From assembly GCF_036689865.1 (NCBI RefSeq), contig NZ_JBAHUQ010000022.1, forward strand, positions 1 to 64,000: DNA of 64,000 nt, written 5' to 3'. The stretch comes from Magnetococcus sp. PR-3 (GTDB lineage Bacteria; Pseudomonadota; Magnetococcia; Magnetococcales; Magnetococcaceae). The position numbers were made by a program, and so were the translations under genes. This document shows, in pieces, positions 16,513 through 26,893 of this stretch (position 1 is the first letter of the stretch; every line of letters begins with the position of its first letter). The notes under the pieces were generated by a model. The model was not told the DNA's origin and did no database searches. It was given only the letters and a program-made list of their open reading frames with translations.

Positions 16513-17883
16513 ATGTGTATAACACCATTGGCGGCGGATGATGAGGGATTGTCAGAAATTGAGCAGTTAGCGCTCTTTAGGGATGCCTTGTCGGCACATA
16601 AAGCAGGTAGGATCCAGCAGGCCGCTGAAGGATATCGTCATATTTTAAAAACCAATCCTGACCATGTTGACGTGCTGTGCATGTTCTCTCGTATCTTACA
16701 GGAAGCTGGGGATCACGATCAGGCTAAAGATATGATGGAGCGGGTCTTATCCCAAAAACCTGACCATGTTCCAACCTTGGTTCGTTTGGGTATGCTGCTT
16801 GTTGCATCAAAAGAGAGTACCGCTCAAGGGATACACCATTTAGGTCAGGTGCTCATGCTGGCCCCGGAGACCAAAGGTATTAATCTTAAACTGGGTCAGA
16901 TCTGTCTGGATATGGATTCCCTAGATCAAGCGATCTCCTACTTAATGGCCGAGTTGGCGCTGGATCCTGATAACGCCAGTTTGCACTATACCGTGGGTCG
17001 TGCGTACAGCCGTTACGGTTACTATAAAGAAGCGGCGCCATTTCTGCATCAAGCCATGGCGTTGGACCCTTCATCTTGTCGGCACACCTTACCGCGGACC
17101 ATGAATGTGGTTTCGCAGGCCTTACCGTCAGAAAAACCAGAAAAGTTTATACTCTGTTCTTTCCAAAAGTGTGGGACCTATTTAATGTCTGACATTTTAC
17201 AGGCCATGACAGGCCAAACCCACGACTGGCCCAGTGCAACTCAGAACCAGTTGAGTAGGCATATGCAGCATAACATGGGAGAAGATCAATTCTTGGTGGG
17301 GCACTGGGAGGCAACGCCTGATTTTGTGCAATACCTACGAGAGAATAACTACCGTGTCATTGTGCAGCTTCGTGATCCCCGAGATCAGCTGGTCTCATTT
17401 TATTACTACTACAGCAAGATATTGGGTAGAGAGAATCGATGCATGACCAATTATCTAAAAAATTTAGATAAAAAATCAGCGCTTACCACCTTAATGCTGG
17501 GCCTGCAGTTGGATGATCTGAACCATGGGTCACAGTATAAAAAACTGATTTCATGGGTTCGTCAGTGGCAGGAGAGTGGGCTGCCTCTTTTTTTTAGTCG
17601 TTATGAAGATCTGGTGATGAATAAAGCGCAAGCGGTTGAGCAGCTGGCAGATTTTTTACAGGTACCCATGCTGCCTGATGCTGTCCTACAAATAGTTAAA
17701 CAAACCACATTTGAAGGGCGCTCTAAAACCATGGAAGCAACGGGGCAGGTTCATGGTTTTAAGAGAAAAGGGGCACCGGGCGATTGGAAAAATCATTTTG
17801 ATGACAGTTTAAAGCAGATAACCAAACAGATGTGTGGGCATGCGTTAATCGGTTGGGGTTATGAGAAGGATTTTAACTGGTAA
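16513..17883 (+). CDS. TPR-repeat sulfotransferase
   Basis: 456 aa. TPR-type helical repeats span ~20-190 (alternating LFRDALSAHKAGRIQQAAEGY, LDPDNASLHYTVGRAYSRYG). A PAPS-dependent sulfotransferase domain occupies ~210-456: 5'-phosphosulfate loop CSFQKCGTYL (215-224), 3'-phosphate motif VIVQLRDPRDQLVSFYYYY (282-300) and the C-terminal RKGAPGDWKNHF (418-429). It would transfer sulfate from PAPS to an acceptor, probably a surface glycan, lipid or protein. The ATG at 16513 has GGGAA 6 nt upstream; an in-frame TTG at 16456 is less likely. It stands alone between the tandem repeat and a strong terminator. The acceptor is unknown. Confidence 0.88.
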   Translation: MCITPLAADDEGLSEIEQLALFRDALSAHKAGRIQQAAEGYRHILKTNPDHVDVLCMFSRILQEAGDHDQAKDMMERVLSQKPDHVPTLVRLGMLLVASKESTAQGIHHLGQVLMLAPETKGINLKLGQICLDMDSLDQAISYLMAELALDPDNASLHYTVGRAYSRYGYYKEAAPFLHQAMALDPSSCRHTLPRTMNVVSQALPSEKPEKFILCSFQKCGTYLMSDILQAMTGQTHDWPSATQNQLSRHMQHNMGEDQFLVGHWEATPDFVQYLRENNYRVIVQLRDPRDQLVSFYYYYSKILGRENRCMTNYLKNLDKKSALTTLMLGLQLDDLNHGSQYKKLISWVRQWQESGLPLFFSRYEDLVMNKAQAVEQLADFLQVPMLPDAVLQIVKQTTFEGRSKTMEATGQVHGFKRKGAPGDWKNHFDDSLKQITKQMCGHALIGWGYEKDFNW

Positions 17884-17966
17884 AGGGTCAACCTGCGATG
17901 GGTTACTCTGAGCAGAGATAAATAGGGTGCGTGATCAGATATTCCAACCCATCTACTCTCAATAAT

Positions 17967-18002
17967 AAAAAGGGCGGCCCATGGGATAGGGCCGCCCTTT
18001 TT
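17967..18002. terminator. Bidirectional rho-independent terminator
   Basis: A perfect 14-bp stem (AAAAAGGGCGGCCC with its complement at 17989-18002) encloses an 8-nt loop, with A-run and T-run forming the outer stem. It serves the convergent sulfotransferase and DAHP synthase genes. Confidence 0.92.
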
Positions 18003-18028
18003 ATTAGGTACTTACAAGAGAGGAGTGA

Positions 18029-19381
18029 CTACTTTTTTAGATCTTGTAGTGTCTCAGCAATCAAGAAAGCAATGTCCAGACTTTGGGTGGCATTCAAACG
18101 TGGATCGCAAGTGGTTTCATACCGTTCAGGCAGCTGGTCCTCTGTTAGGTCGTGAGATCCACCAACACACTCCGTTACCTTATCGCCGGTCAGTTCAAAA
18201 TGTACACCGCCGGGGCAGGTGCCTTCCGCTTTATGCACATTAAAGAAAGAGCGGATCTCTGACATGACATGATCAACATTACGGGTCTTGTGTCCGGTGC
18301 TGGCTGTAAAGGTATTGCCATGCATGGGGTCGCAGCTCCAAATAATGGAACGCCCCTCACGTTGCACGCCCTGAATGAGCTTAGGTAGCCCCTCTTCCAC
18401 TTTATTGTGTCCAAAGCGGGTAATGAAGGTTAACCGGCCTGGTGTGTTATCTGGGTTGAGTGCATCACAGAGTCTTAAGGCATCTTCTGCTGTCGCTGTG
18501 GGCCCCAATTTAACCCCGATGGGGTTTTTAACGCCACGAAGAAACTCTACATGGGCACCGTCTAGTTGACGGGTGCGCTCACCAATCCAGAGCATATGTG
18601 CTGAGCAACAATAGTGCTCGTTGGTCAGTGAATCTTCACGGGTCAGCGCCTGTTCATAGTCCAGGATCAGGGCTTCATGGCTGGTAAAGTACTCGACCTC
18701 ATGCAGCACAGAGGTGTTGCTCGAGGAAATACCAATGGTGTCCATAAACTTCAGGGCATCACTAAGCTTATCTGCTATCTCAGCATAGCGTTGTCCCTGG
18801 GGGCTGTTAGCCACAAAACTACGGGTCCAATTATTCAGGCTATGCAGGTCTGCATACCCCCCACTGGTAAAGGCGCGCAGCAGGTTAAGGGTGCTGGCTG
18901 ACTGAAAATAAACACGCTCCAGGCGGTTTGGATCAGGGTTGCGAGAGGCTTCAGAAAAATAAGGGTCGTTGACCATCTCACCACGGAAACTGGGTAAGGT
19001 CTGCTCCCCTTTGGTCTCCGTCGGGCTAGAACGTGGCTTGGCAAACTGACCGGCAATCCGTCCTACTTTAACCACGGGGCGACCACCGCCATAGGTGAGG
19101 ATAACCGCCATCTGCAGTAAGATTTTCAGCTTGTCACGAATGGCGTTCGCATTGAACTCCCCAAAGGACTCAGCACAATCACCACCTTGCAGCAAAAAAG
19201 CTTGACCATTGGCCACACGAGCCAAGTGGTCGGAGAGGGCGCGTACTTCACCAGCAAAAACCAGCGGCGGATAGCTGCCGAGGTTGTCACACGCCTGCTT
19301 AAGCGATGCCTGATCGGGCCACTCGGGTTGTTGCAGAGCGGTAAGTTTGCGCCAGGAGTCGGGTTGCCAGGGGTTAGACAC
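18029..19381 (-). CDS. aroG: Class II 3-deoxy-7-phosphoheptulonate (DAHP) synthase
   Basis: 450-aa plant-type (class II) DAHP synthase, which condenses PEP and erythrose-4-phosphate in the first step of the shikimate pathway. It opens with the typical PWQPDSWR and carries FLLQGGDCAESF, GRIAGQFAKPRS, HMLWIGERTRQLDGAHVEF, NPIGVKLGP and CDPMHGNT, covering the metal and substrate sites. The length is normal for the class. The start is a GTG at 19381 with GAGG upstream on the minus strand. It lies downstream of glnD in the same direction after a 218-nt gap, so it is probably separately transcribed. No regulatory chorismate mutase domain is attached. Confidence 0.95.
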   Translation of the reverse strand: MSNPWQPDSWRKLTALQQPEWPDQASLKQACDNLGSYPPLVFAGEVRALSDHLARVANGQAFLLQGGDCAESFGEFNANAIRDKLKILLQMAVILTYGGGRPVVKVGRIAGQFAKPRSSPTETKGEQTLPSFRGEMVNDPYFSEASRNPDPNRLERVYFQSASTLNLLRAFTSGGYADLHSLNNWTRSFVANSPQGQRYAEIADKLSDALKFMDTIGISSSNTSVLHEVEYFTSHEALILDYEQALTREDSLTNEHYCCSAHMLWIGERTRQLDGAHVEFLRGVKNPIGVKLGPTATAEDALRLCDALNPDNTPGRLTFITRFGHNKVEEGLPKLIQGVQREGRSIIWSCDPMHGNTFTASTGHKTRNVDHVMSEIRSFFNVHKAEGTCPGGVHFELTGDKVTECVGGSHDLTEDQLPERYETTCDPRLNATQSLDIAFLIAETLQDLKK

Positions 19382-19507
19382 GGTGTAATCCTCAAGTAAT
19401 GGGTCACATAAAAGCCGGATTCTTCTTATGAATGCAGCTCAACGTTCTAAAGGTTGTGGCGGAGTTTGCCATGCATGCCAGGGAAAATGCAACCCTAACC
19501 ACTGAAA

Positions 19508-19526
19508 CCCCCTAGGAATAAGGGGG
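19508..19526. terminator. Possible weak terminator between glnD and DAHP synthase gene
   Basis: Six-bp stem (CCCCCT 19508-19513 with AGGGGG 19521-19526) and a 7-nt loop. On the minus strand only three T residues follow, so termination after glnD would be inefficient. Confidence 0.4.
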
Positions 19527-19599
19527 CTTTACCCAGAAATGTCGCCTTGCCATGGTTCGCATCGTAACCAAGGAAGATATTCATCAGATCTATTGTGGC

Positions 19600-22347
19600 T
19601 TAGTTGTCGGCCTGTTCCGGCTCTAAGGCTTCCAAGGTTTTGTGCAGTGCTTTTTCAATGCGCTGGCAACGGTTATGGTTAAGTCTTAGACCAAACAGAT
19701 CTTTAAGATAAAAGACATCAATGGCTTTTTCACCATAGGTTGCAATCTTACAGGTGTTGATTTGGGCACCCTCTTCAGCGAGGGTACGGGTCACGGCATG
19801 CAGCAGACCAAAACGGTTACGGGTGGTGATCTCCATAATGGTGTAGATCTCCGAAGCGTGATGATCCCAGCTTACCGAGGTGGGGACTTCAAAATGATCA
19901 TCTTTACGGATTTTAAGCTTGTGGGTTGGTTCCAGACTTGCGGCCATGCTGCCACTGAGTATTTTAGCTAAGGTCACTTTAACCTTTTCTTGCTTCTCAG
20001 GGTCTGTCACTGGCTGCCCTTGCCAGTCCTGAATCACAAAGATATCCAGGGCCATACCATCTTTGGTGGTGTTGCCGTTGGCCGAGAGAATACCAATAGA
20101 TTCCACCGCGAGAGCACCAGAAATACGTTCAATCAGACCAGGGTGATCCTGGCAGTAAATGAGCATGTCTGTTGTATCTGAAGCTGGGTTGGTTCGGAAG
20201 CAGACCGCCAGCGGATCATTAAGTTTGCCATGTAAACTGCGGAAATGATCGGCAACTGCACCGGGTTCAAAGCCCACAAAATAGTCATCATAAAAACGAT
20301 CCAAGTAGGCTTGGACCTCATCTTCTGTGTAATCTTCGCACAACATGTCACTGGTTGCTTCACGCTGTTCTTGGGCCAGTTCGGCCATATCTTCCGGTTT
20401 AAACAGACCGCGAACAATCACTTGTGACGTCACACCATATAGGCGACGCAACAGAGAGGCTTTCCACTCATTCCAAACATTGGGGCCGACGGCACGAATA
20501 TCCGAAACCGTTAACAGTAACAGCATATCCATATTTTCCAACCCACCCATCTGGCGGGCAAATTGGAAGACGGTTTCAGGGTCGTTGACATCACGCCGGA
20601 AGGCGGTATGGGAGAAGATGAGATGGTTACGAACCAGCCATGCCACCTGTTCGGTCTCTTGACGGTCCAAGCCTAGGCGTGGGCACACTTCGCGGGCAAT
20701 AATGGCCCCTTTGATCTCATGGTTACCGCCACGCCCTTTAGCAATATCATGAAAGAGCACAGCCACCAGTAAAACCAATGGGTTGCGCACTCGATTGATC
20801 AGCTCAGTCGCCAGTGGAAGTTCGTTGGTGAGCTTGCCTGCACGGATGGCACGCAGGGCTTCCACAGCCAAAATGGAGTGTTCATCCACGGTATACACAT
20901 GAAAGAGATCGTGTTGTGTTTGGCCAATAATCCGCCCAAATTCTGGAATAAAACGGCCCAGCAAACCGCAGTTGTTCATCCGGCGTAGCGCCCAGGCTAC
21001 CCCTCTATTGGCGGTTAAGATTTTACGGAAGGATTCGATCACCTTCTCGTTGTGCCTAAAGTTACGGTCTGCCAAGGCTAAGTTGCCGGTGATCTGACGA
21101 AGCGCGTTGGGATGGATGCTCTTATCATACCGCTGCGCCGTTTCAAACAGTGTCATCAGCCGGGATGGATCTTCCTCAAAGGCGTTGGGGCAGCTCACCG
21201 TGAGCATGTCCCCATCCAGCACAAAGCAGTCTTCCAGCGGTACTGATTGAAGTTCAGTATCTTTATGTTCTTCCGCATATTGGTGAAGAAAGACTTGGCA
21301 GAGATTATGAATCTGCTTGGCCGTTTGGTAGTAGCGGCGCATGAACTGCTCAACGCCCAACATGCCTTCACGATCTTTATAGCTAAAATCTTGAGCAATG
21401 GTGACCTGGTGACCAAAAGTCAAACGGTCATCCCGTCGGTCTGCTGTGTAGTGCAGAGCGTTACGAATACGCCAAAGAAACTCCCGAGCTCGGGTGAAGG
21501 TGTTGTACTCCTCCTCGGTAATTAACTGTTGAGGAATGAGATCTTTAACACGCTGAACCTTATAGCGATATTTGGCGGCCCAGAAGAGGGTGTGGATGTC
21601 TCTTAAACCGCCTGGGTTCTCTTTAATATTAGGTTCTAAATAGAACAAGGAGTTGCCAAAGCGTTCATGGCGTTTGGTCTGCTCTTCCAGTTTTTCTTTA
21701 AGAAAACCGGCAGGATCAGAAAGTACACGGTCCTGAAACTGATCTCGAAAAGTCTTAAAAAGTTTGCGGTTCCCGGCTAAAAAGCGGGATTCCAGCATGC
21801 TGGTGCGGTTTTCGATCTCTTCATTAGCCTGCGCCATGCATTCATCTAAGGTGCGAACTGCTTGGCCAACATCCAAACCCAGATCCCAAAGGAAGTAGAG
21901 AACCTTCTCAATTTTGCCGGTAATGTCAGCTTTGGCACCATCCGGAATAATAAATAAAAGGTCAATATCGGAGTAGGGGGCCAGTTCCCCCCGGCCATAA
22001 CCCCCCGTGGCGACCATGGCATACCGCTCTTCTGGACTCTCCTGAAACGTCGAGGCTTCATGTTCACTCAATTGATCAGAGATCCCATGAATGAGCGCGT
22101 GCAGGCGGTTGAGCAGTAGATCCACCACAAAGGTGTGTCCTTTAACAATGCGCCGTCCCGAGGCCCCACTTTCATGTTCGAGACGTAGGGCCTCCCGGCC
22201 CATTTGCAGGGCATTCTTAAAGAGTTGAACAAGCTCTTGCCGTCCTTTTGTTTCTAGGATATTGGCACCATGTCGTCGCAGAGAATCTGCAATGGCGGCG
22301 TCCAATTCAGCAATATTGACCAGAGGGCGTTTGGCATCTCGATGCAT
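19600..22347 (-). CDS. glnD: Bifunctional PII uridylyltransferase / uridylyl-removing enzyme GlnD
   Basis: 915 aa with the complete GlnD domain order. The nucleotidyltransferase domain has GGYGRG (115-120) and catalytic D127/D129. A GlnD-specific helical region follows, then an HD phosphohydrolase domain with H533-D534 (HDIAKGRGGNHE). Two ACT domains (~726-800 and ~834-905) bind glutamine. It uridylylates PII proteins when nitrogen is short and removes UMP when glutamine is high. Active-site residues of both activities are intact. The ATG at 22347 is used; the Shine-Dalgarno is not obvious. It is divergent from mreB, with 242 nt between the starts. No glnB or glnK gene is in the window. Confidence 0.96.
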   Translation of the reverse strand: MHRDAKRPLVNIAELDAAIADSLRRHGANILETKGRQELVQLFKNALQMGREALRLEHESGASGRRIVKGHTFVVDLLLNRLHALIHGISDQLSEHEASTFQESPEERYAMVATGGYGRGELAPYSDIDLLFIIPDGAKADITGKIEKVLYFLWDLGLDVGQAVRTLDECMAQANEEIENRTSMLESRFLAGNRKLFKTFRDQFQDRVLSDPAGFLKEKLEEQTKRHERFGNSLFYLEPNIKENPGGLRDIHTLFWAAKYRYKVQRVKDLIPQQLITEEEYNTFTRAREFLWRIRNALHYTADRRDDRLTFGHQVTIAQDFSYKDREGMLGVEQFMRRYYQTAKQIHNLCQVFLHQYAEEHKDTELQSVPLEDCFVLDGDMLTVSCPNAFEEDPSRLMTLFETAQRYDKSIHPNALRQITGNLALADRNFRHNEKVIESFRKILTANRGVAWALRRMNNCGLLGRFIPEFGRIIGQTQHDLFHVYTVDEHSILAVEALRAIRAGKLTNELPLATELINRVRNPLVLLVAVLFHDIAKGRGGNHEIKGAIIAREVCPRLGLDRQETEQVAWLVRNHLIFSHTAFRRDVNDPETVFQFARQMGGLENMDMLLLLTVSDIRAVGPNVWNEWKASLLRRLYGVTSQVIVRGLFKPEDMAELAQEQREATSDMLCEDYTEDEVQAYLDRFYDDYFVGFEPGAVADHFRSLHGKLNDPLAVCFRTNPASDTTDMLIYCQDHPGLIERISGALAVESIGILSANGNTTKDGMALDIFVIQDWQGQPVTDPEKQEKVKVTLAKILSGSMAASLEPTHKLKIRKDDHFEVPTSVSWDHHASEIYTIMEITTRNRFGLLHAVTRTLAEEGAQINTCKIATYGEKAIDVFYLKDLFGLRLNHNRCQRIEKALHKTLEALEPEQADN

Positions 22348-22577
22348 GATAAAGCCATTAATGAAGGTAATGCGCTGCTGCCCTGTAATGGGTGCTTGAA
22401 GCGCTGGTAGGTAACGTGTACATTCCTATAGCTTAAGTCCAAATGCCTCCGTCGCCAAGGATGCACCGTTTATTGCATACACTTTTGGTGTCGGAAAGGC
22501 TGGATATTGGCAGGGTTACGCCACTATGGTTTCAGTGACGTACAAACCCTATCTATAGAGTAGACCCTTGTACCTGA

Positions 22578-23624
<1,047 letters not shown>

Positions 23625-23641
23625 AAACTTGGTAGGATGAA

Positions 23642-24565
23642 ATGCTGCCCTTGTGGAGCTTCATACGTCTGCACCGACAAAGATTAACGGCCGCAACCTT
23701 TCTGTTGCTGGCCGTTTTTCTATTATTTGTACTCCGGGCAGACTCGCCAGGTATGCAGACCTTTAAGGGGAGTGTTGCTAACCTGATGGGGGGGGTGCAA
23801 CGTTTGTTGCTCTCCCCTGTCGAGGCTACCCGTGCAGCGAATCAACGGTTGCAGGAGCTAGGGCGGCTTGATGAGGAGAACAGACGCCTGAAGCGGCAGG
23901 TCTCTAACCTGGGGCCCATGCGTTTGCAGCTGGATGAGACCCTTAAGGAGAACAGGCGTCTGCGGCAGATTTTGCGTATGCCGGTTGAGCCTTCTTATAC
24001 CTATACCGTGGCCCGTGTGGTCGGGGATAGCTCTTCTGCCTTTTCCCGTGTTCTGCTGGTCAACGCCGGTGCTGAGGAAAAAGTACGACCGGATACCCCT
24101 GCTGTAAGTCCTGCGGGTGTGGTGGGTCGTGTGGTGGCCGTTGGGACCCGGCGCAGTACTGTGTTGACCCTTCAGGATATCAACTCCCGTGTGCCGGTCC
24201 AGGTCCAGCGCTCCCGTTTACGGGCGGTGGTGGCGGGGCGTAATGATCAAACCCTGGATCTTCGTTTTGTGGTCAAAGGGGGGGATATTCATGTGGGTGA
24301 TCTACTCATTACCTCTGGTACGGGGGGGGTGTTTCCCAGGGGTATTGGCGTTGCCCGTGTGACCGCATTAAATCTTAATGTCGATGGTCTGTTTATCCAG
24401 GCAAAAGCCCGTTCTTTGGTTGATTTGGATCGCTTAGAAGAGCTGCGTTTAATGCTTCCTGTGGTAGAAACCGTACCACTACGGGAGCGGGATGAGGCTA
24501 CGATAACCGATTCCACCGATTTGCGGCCCCTGGGTCTGATGCCTGAAGCATCACCATCGCCATGA
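23642..24565 (+). CDS. mreC: Rod shape-determining protein MreC
   Basis: 307 aa. One N-terminal membrane segment (~13-32) is followed by a coiled coil (~55-105, repeated LDEENRRLKRQ / LKENRRLRQIL) and the periplasmic beta-barrel MreC domain (VVGDSSSAFSRVLLVNAG; SPAGVVGRVVAVG; DLLITSGTGGVFPRGIGV). It links the MreB filaments to PBP2 and RodA. It follows mreB by 17 nt and overlaps mreD by 4 nt. The ATG at 23642 has AGGATG just upstream. The C-terminal ~25 residues are variable. Confidence 0.95.
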   Translation: MLPLWSFIRLHRQRLTAATFLLLAVFLLFVLRADSPGMQTFKGSVANLMGGVQRLLLSPVEATRAANQRLQELGRLDEENRRLKRQVSNLGPMRLQLDETLKENRRLRQILRMPVEPSYTYTVARVVGDSSSAFSRVLLVNAGAEEKVRPDTPAVSPAGVVGRVVAVGTRRSTVLTLQDINSRVPVQVQRSRLRAVVAGRNDQTLDLRFVVKGGDIHVGDLLITSGTGGVFPRGIGVARVTALNLNVDGLFIQAKARSLVDLDRLEELRLMLPVVETVPLRERDEATITDSTDLRPLGLMPEASPSP

Positions 24566-25077
24566 CCTTAGCGGGTACCTTACTGGCACCTTGGTTGCCC
24601 TTTTTAAGTCTGTTGCTGGCGGTGGCGGTGCAGGAGGTTGCGCTGCCCTATGAGGCATGGTCGGTTTGGCGCCCAGATCTGTTGTTGGTTGCCCTGTTTT
24701 ACTGGCGACTCTACCGCCCGGACCGCTGTGGGCCAGGTTCTGCCTTTAGTGCAGGTTTGACGGTTGATGTGCTCAGTGGGGGACCGCTGGGTATGAATGC
24801 ACTGAGTAAAACACTCATTACCCTGTTGATTCGTCGGTTTGGTCGTCGGTTGCGGGCGACGGATGCCATCTTTCTATTGCCCATTTTGGCGCTATTGTCC
24901 ATGCTGGATCAGTTCATTCAGCTTGGCTTGTCTACCTTGTTGCAAGGGTGGGGCGTGCGCTGGCCGCTTCTGTTTGGCCGTATTGCAGCCACAGCTTTGA
25001 TCGCCCCTTTAATCGTGGCCCTGCTGATCCATATTCACCGTATCTGGTTGGGAGAAACCCCCCGTGCTGGAAGATGA
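24562..25077 (+). CDS. mreD: Rod shape-determining protein MreD
   Basis: 171-aa integral membrane protein with about five hydrophobic segments. It carries the MreD-type EAWSVWRPDLLLVALFYWRLYRP and the following GLTVDVLSGGPLGMNALSK, a common family pattern (D-x-LxGxxLGxNALS). It belongs to the elongasome. Its start overlaps mreC by 4 nt (ATGA) and its last 14 nt overlap the mrdA start, indicating tight coupling. Confidence 0.93.
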   Translation: MTLAGTLLAPWLPFLSLLLAVAVQEVALPYEAWSVWRPDLLLVALFYWRLYRPDRCGPGSAFSAGLTVDVLSGGPLGMNALSKTLITLLIRRFGRRLRATDAIFLLPILALLSMLDQFIQLGLSTLLQGWGVRWPLLFGRIAATALIAPLIVALLIHIHRIWLGETPRAGR

Positions 25078-26893
25078 GTACGAACGCTTCCGAATCGATG
25101 CCCGTAAACGGGTATTGCTGCTGGGTGGGCTGCAAGGTGGGCTGTTTTTACTGCTTGCTGGGCGGCTCTTTCAGCTACAGGTGCTGAAAGGGGGCGATTA
25201 TAAAGATCTGGCAGAAGATAACCGGATTAGCTGGAACCCTATCCCGGCCCCCAGGGGGCGTATTTTAGACCGCTTTGGTCAGGTGATGGTGGACAATGTT
25301 CCAGACTACCGTCTGTTAATTGTTCCCGAGCGGGCAGGGCCCCTTATGCCACTGGTGGCCCGTCTGCGTAAGTTGGTGGATCTGACCGATGATGAGGTGG
25401 AAGGGTTACTTAAACAGGTTAAGCGTCAGCGCTCTTTTCTCCCTGTTCAGGTTAAAGACAATCTAAAATGGGAAGAGGTGAGCCGGCTTGAGGCTAGGCA
25501 GCACGCCTTCCCAGGTATGATGATACAGGCGCAAAGTCGGCGGAACTACCCCCATGGTAATAGTGCAGCCCACTTGCTTGGGTACTTGGGGGAGGTTGTC
25601 GGGCGGGATCGAGAACGATTTAGCCGGGTAGCTTTCCGATCAGGTGATCTGGTGGGTAAAACGGGCATGGAACGTGCCTTCGAAAAAAAATTGCGGGGGG
25701 ATGAAGGCATCTCCGAAATTGAGGTTAATGCCGTTGGGCGTCAGGTGCGGCAGCTGCGGGCCAGCCAGCCAAAGACTGGTGAAGATCTGGTCCTTACCAT
25801 TGATATGGCCTTGCAGCAGGATGCCGAAAAGGCCTTGGGGAATCGTGCCGGTGCGGTGGTGGTGATGGATCCCCGCAGTGGTGAGATCTTGGCCTTGGTT
25901 AGTTCTCCGTCCTATAATCCCAATCAATTCATTCAAGGTTTTACCAGTAACGCCTGGAATACCCTGATTAATGATCCCAAGCGTCCTCTCTCCAACAAAG
26001 TTCTGCAAGGTCAATATCCGCCTGGCTCAACCTTCAAGATGGTTGTGGCCCTTTCAGCTTTAGGGGAAGGGGTTATCACCCCGACCCAAAAGCTCCATTG
26101 TCCAGGGTATTGGTCGTACAAAGGTCATCGGTTCCACTGTTGGCACCGGGGGGGGCATGGCTGGGTAGACCTGAACAAGGCCATGTCTCAATCCTGTGAT
26201 GTCTATTTTTATCGTATTGCCGATAAATTGGGTATTGACCAGATTCATGCGATGGCGGGTCGTTTTGGTTTTGGTCAGACAACGGGGATTGAGCTGGGCG
26301 GTGAGAGCCGAGGGCTTAACCCATCCCGTAACTGGAAACGCATGCGTCATCGGAAAATATGGTTTCCCGGTGAGACATTGATTACCGCCATTGGTCAGGG
26401 GTATCTCTCCGCCACACCACTACAGTTGGTCAATATGACAGCAACCATCGCCAACGGGGGGACACTTTACCAGCCTTCTTTGGTGCGCCCTCGTGGTGGT
26501 TACGAGCCCCGAGTGCTCAATCATGCCCGGCTGGATCCTGAACATCTTCAGTTGGTGCAAAAATCGATGGAGTATGTCTACTACGGTCGCTCAGGCACGG
26601 CCCGCAATGCCAAACCAGAAACGGTCAGAGCTGCCGGCAAAACGGGTACCTCACAGGTGGTACGGCATCGACGTAAAACCGAGGGAGGCAAGCCGATTCC
26701 TGAAGAGCAAGAACGGTTTAAGGACCATGCGCTGTTTGTCAGTTATGCCCCCTCAACAGACCCAGAGTTGGCTATTGCGGTGATTGTTGAACATGGTGGA
26801 CATGGGGGTAGTACTGCCGCACCGGTTGCTCAGGCGATTATTGATGCACACTTTACCCGTCGACAACTGCGTTGGGAACGCCGAGCGGTATGA
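25064..26893 (+). CDS. mrdA: Penicillin-binding protein 2 (elongasome transpeptidase)
   Basis: 609 aa. It has a short cytoplasmic tail, one membrane segment (~18-36) and a PBP dimer domain with PAPRGRILDRFG. The transpeptidase domain has catalytic S322 in STFK, SCD at 377-379 and KTGTS at 526-530, the PBP2-specific variants of the three penicillin-binding motifs. HCPGYWSYKGHRFHCWHRG lies where other PBP2 proteins bind zinc. It crosslinks peptidoglycan during side-wall growth with RodA. The start is a GTG at 25064 (GGAGA 8 nt upstream) inside the end of mreD; the stop overlaps rodA. Confidence 0.96.
   Translation: MLEDEYERFRIDARKRVLLLGGLQGGLFLLLAGRLFQLQVLKGGDYKDLAEDNRISWNPIPAPRGRILDRFGQVMVDNVPDYRLLIVPERAGPLMPLVARLRKLVDLTDDEVEGLLKQVKRQRSFLPVQVKDNLKWEEVSRLEARQHAFPGMMIQAQSRRNYPHGNSAAHLLGYLGEVVGRDRERFSRVAFRSGDLVGKTGMERAFEKKLRGDEGISEIEVNAVGRQVRQLRASQPKTGEDLVLTIDMALQQDAEKALGNRAGAVVVMDPRSGEILALVSSPSYNPNQFIQGFTSNAWNTLINDPKRPLSNKVLQGQYPPGSTFKMVVALSALGEGVITPTQKLHCPGYWSYKGHRFHCWHRGGHGWVDLNKAMSQSCDVYFYRIADKLGIDQIHAMAGRFGFGQTTGIELGGESRGLNPSRNWKRMRHRKIWFPGETLITAIGQGYLSATPLQLVNMTATIANGGTLYQPSLVRPRGGYEPRVLNHARLDPEHLQLVQKSMEYVYYGRSGTARNAKPETVRAAGKTGTSQVVRHRRKTEGGKPIPEEQERFKDHALFVSYAPSTDPELAIAVIVEHGGHGGSTAAPVAQAIIDAHFTRRQLRWERRAV

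Noticed and set aside
16103-16522. A 139-codon frame with internal peptide repeats as a gene
   Set aside because: It is produced by a tandem DNA duplication whose core period is divisible by three, has no ribosome-binding site and overlaps the start region of the sulfotransferase gene.
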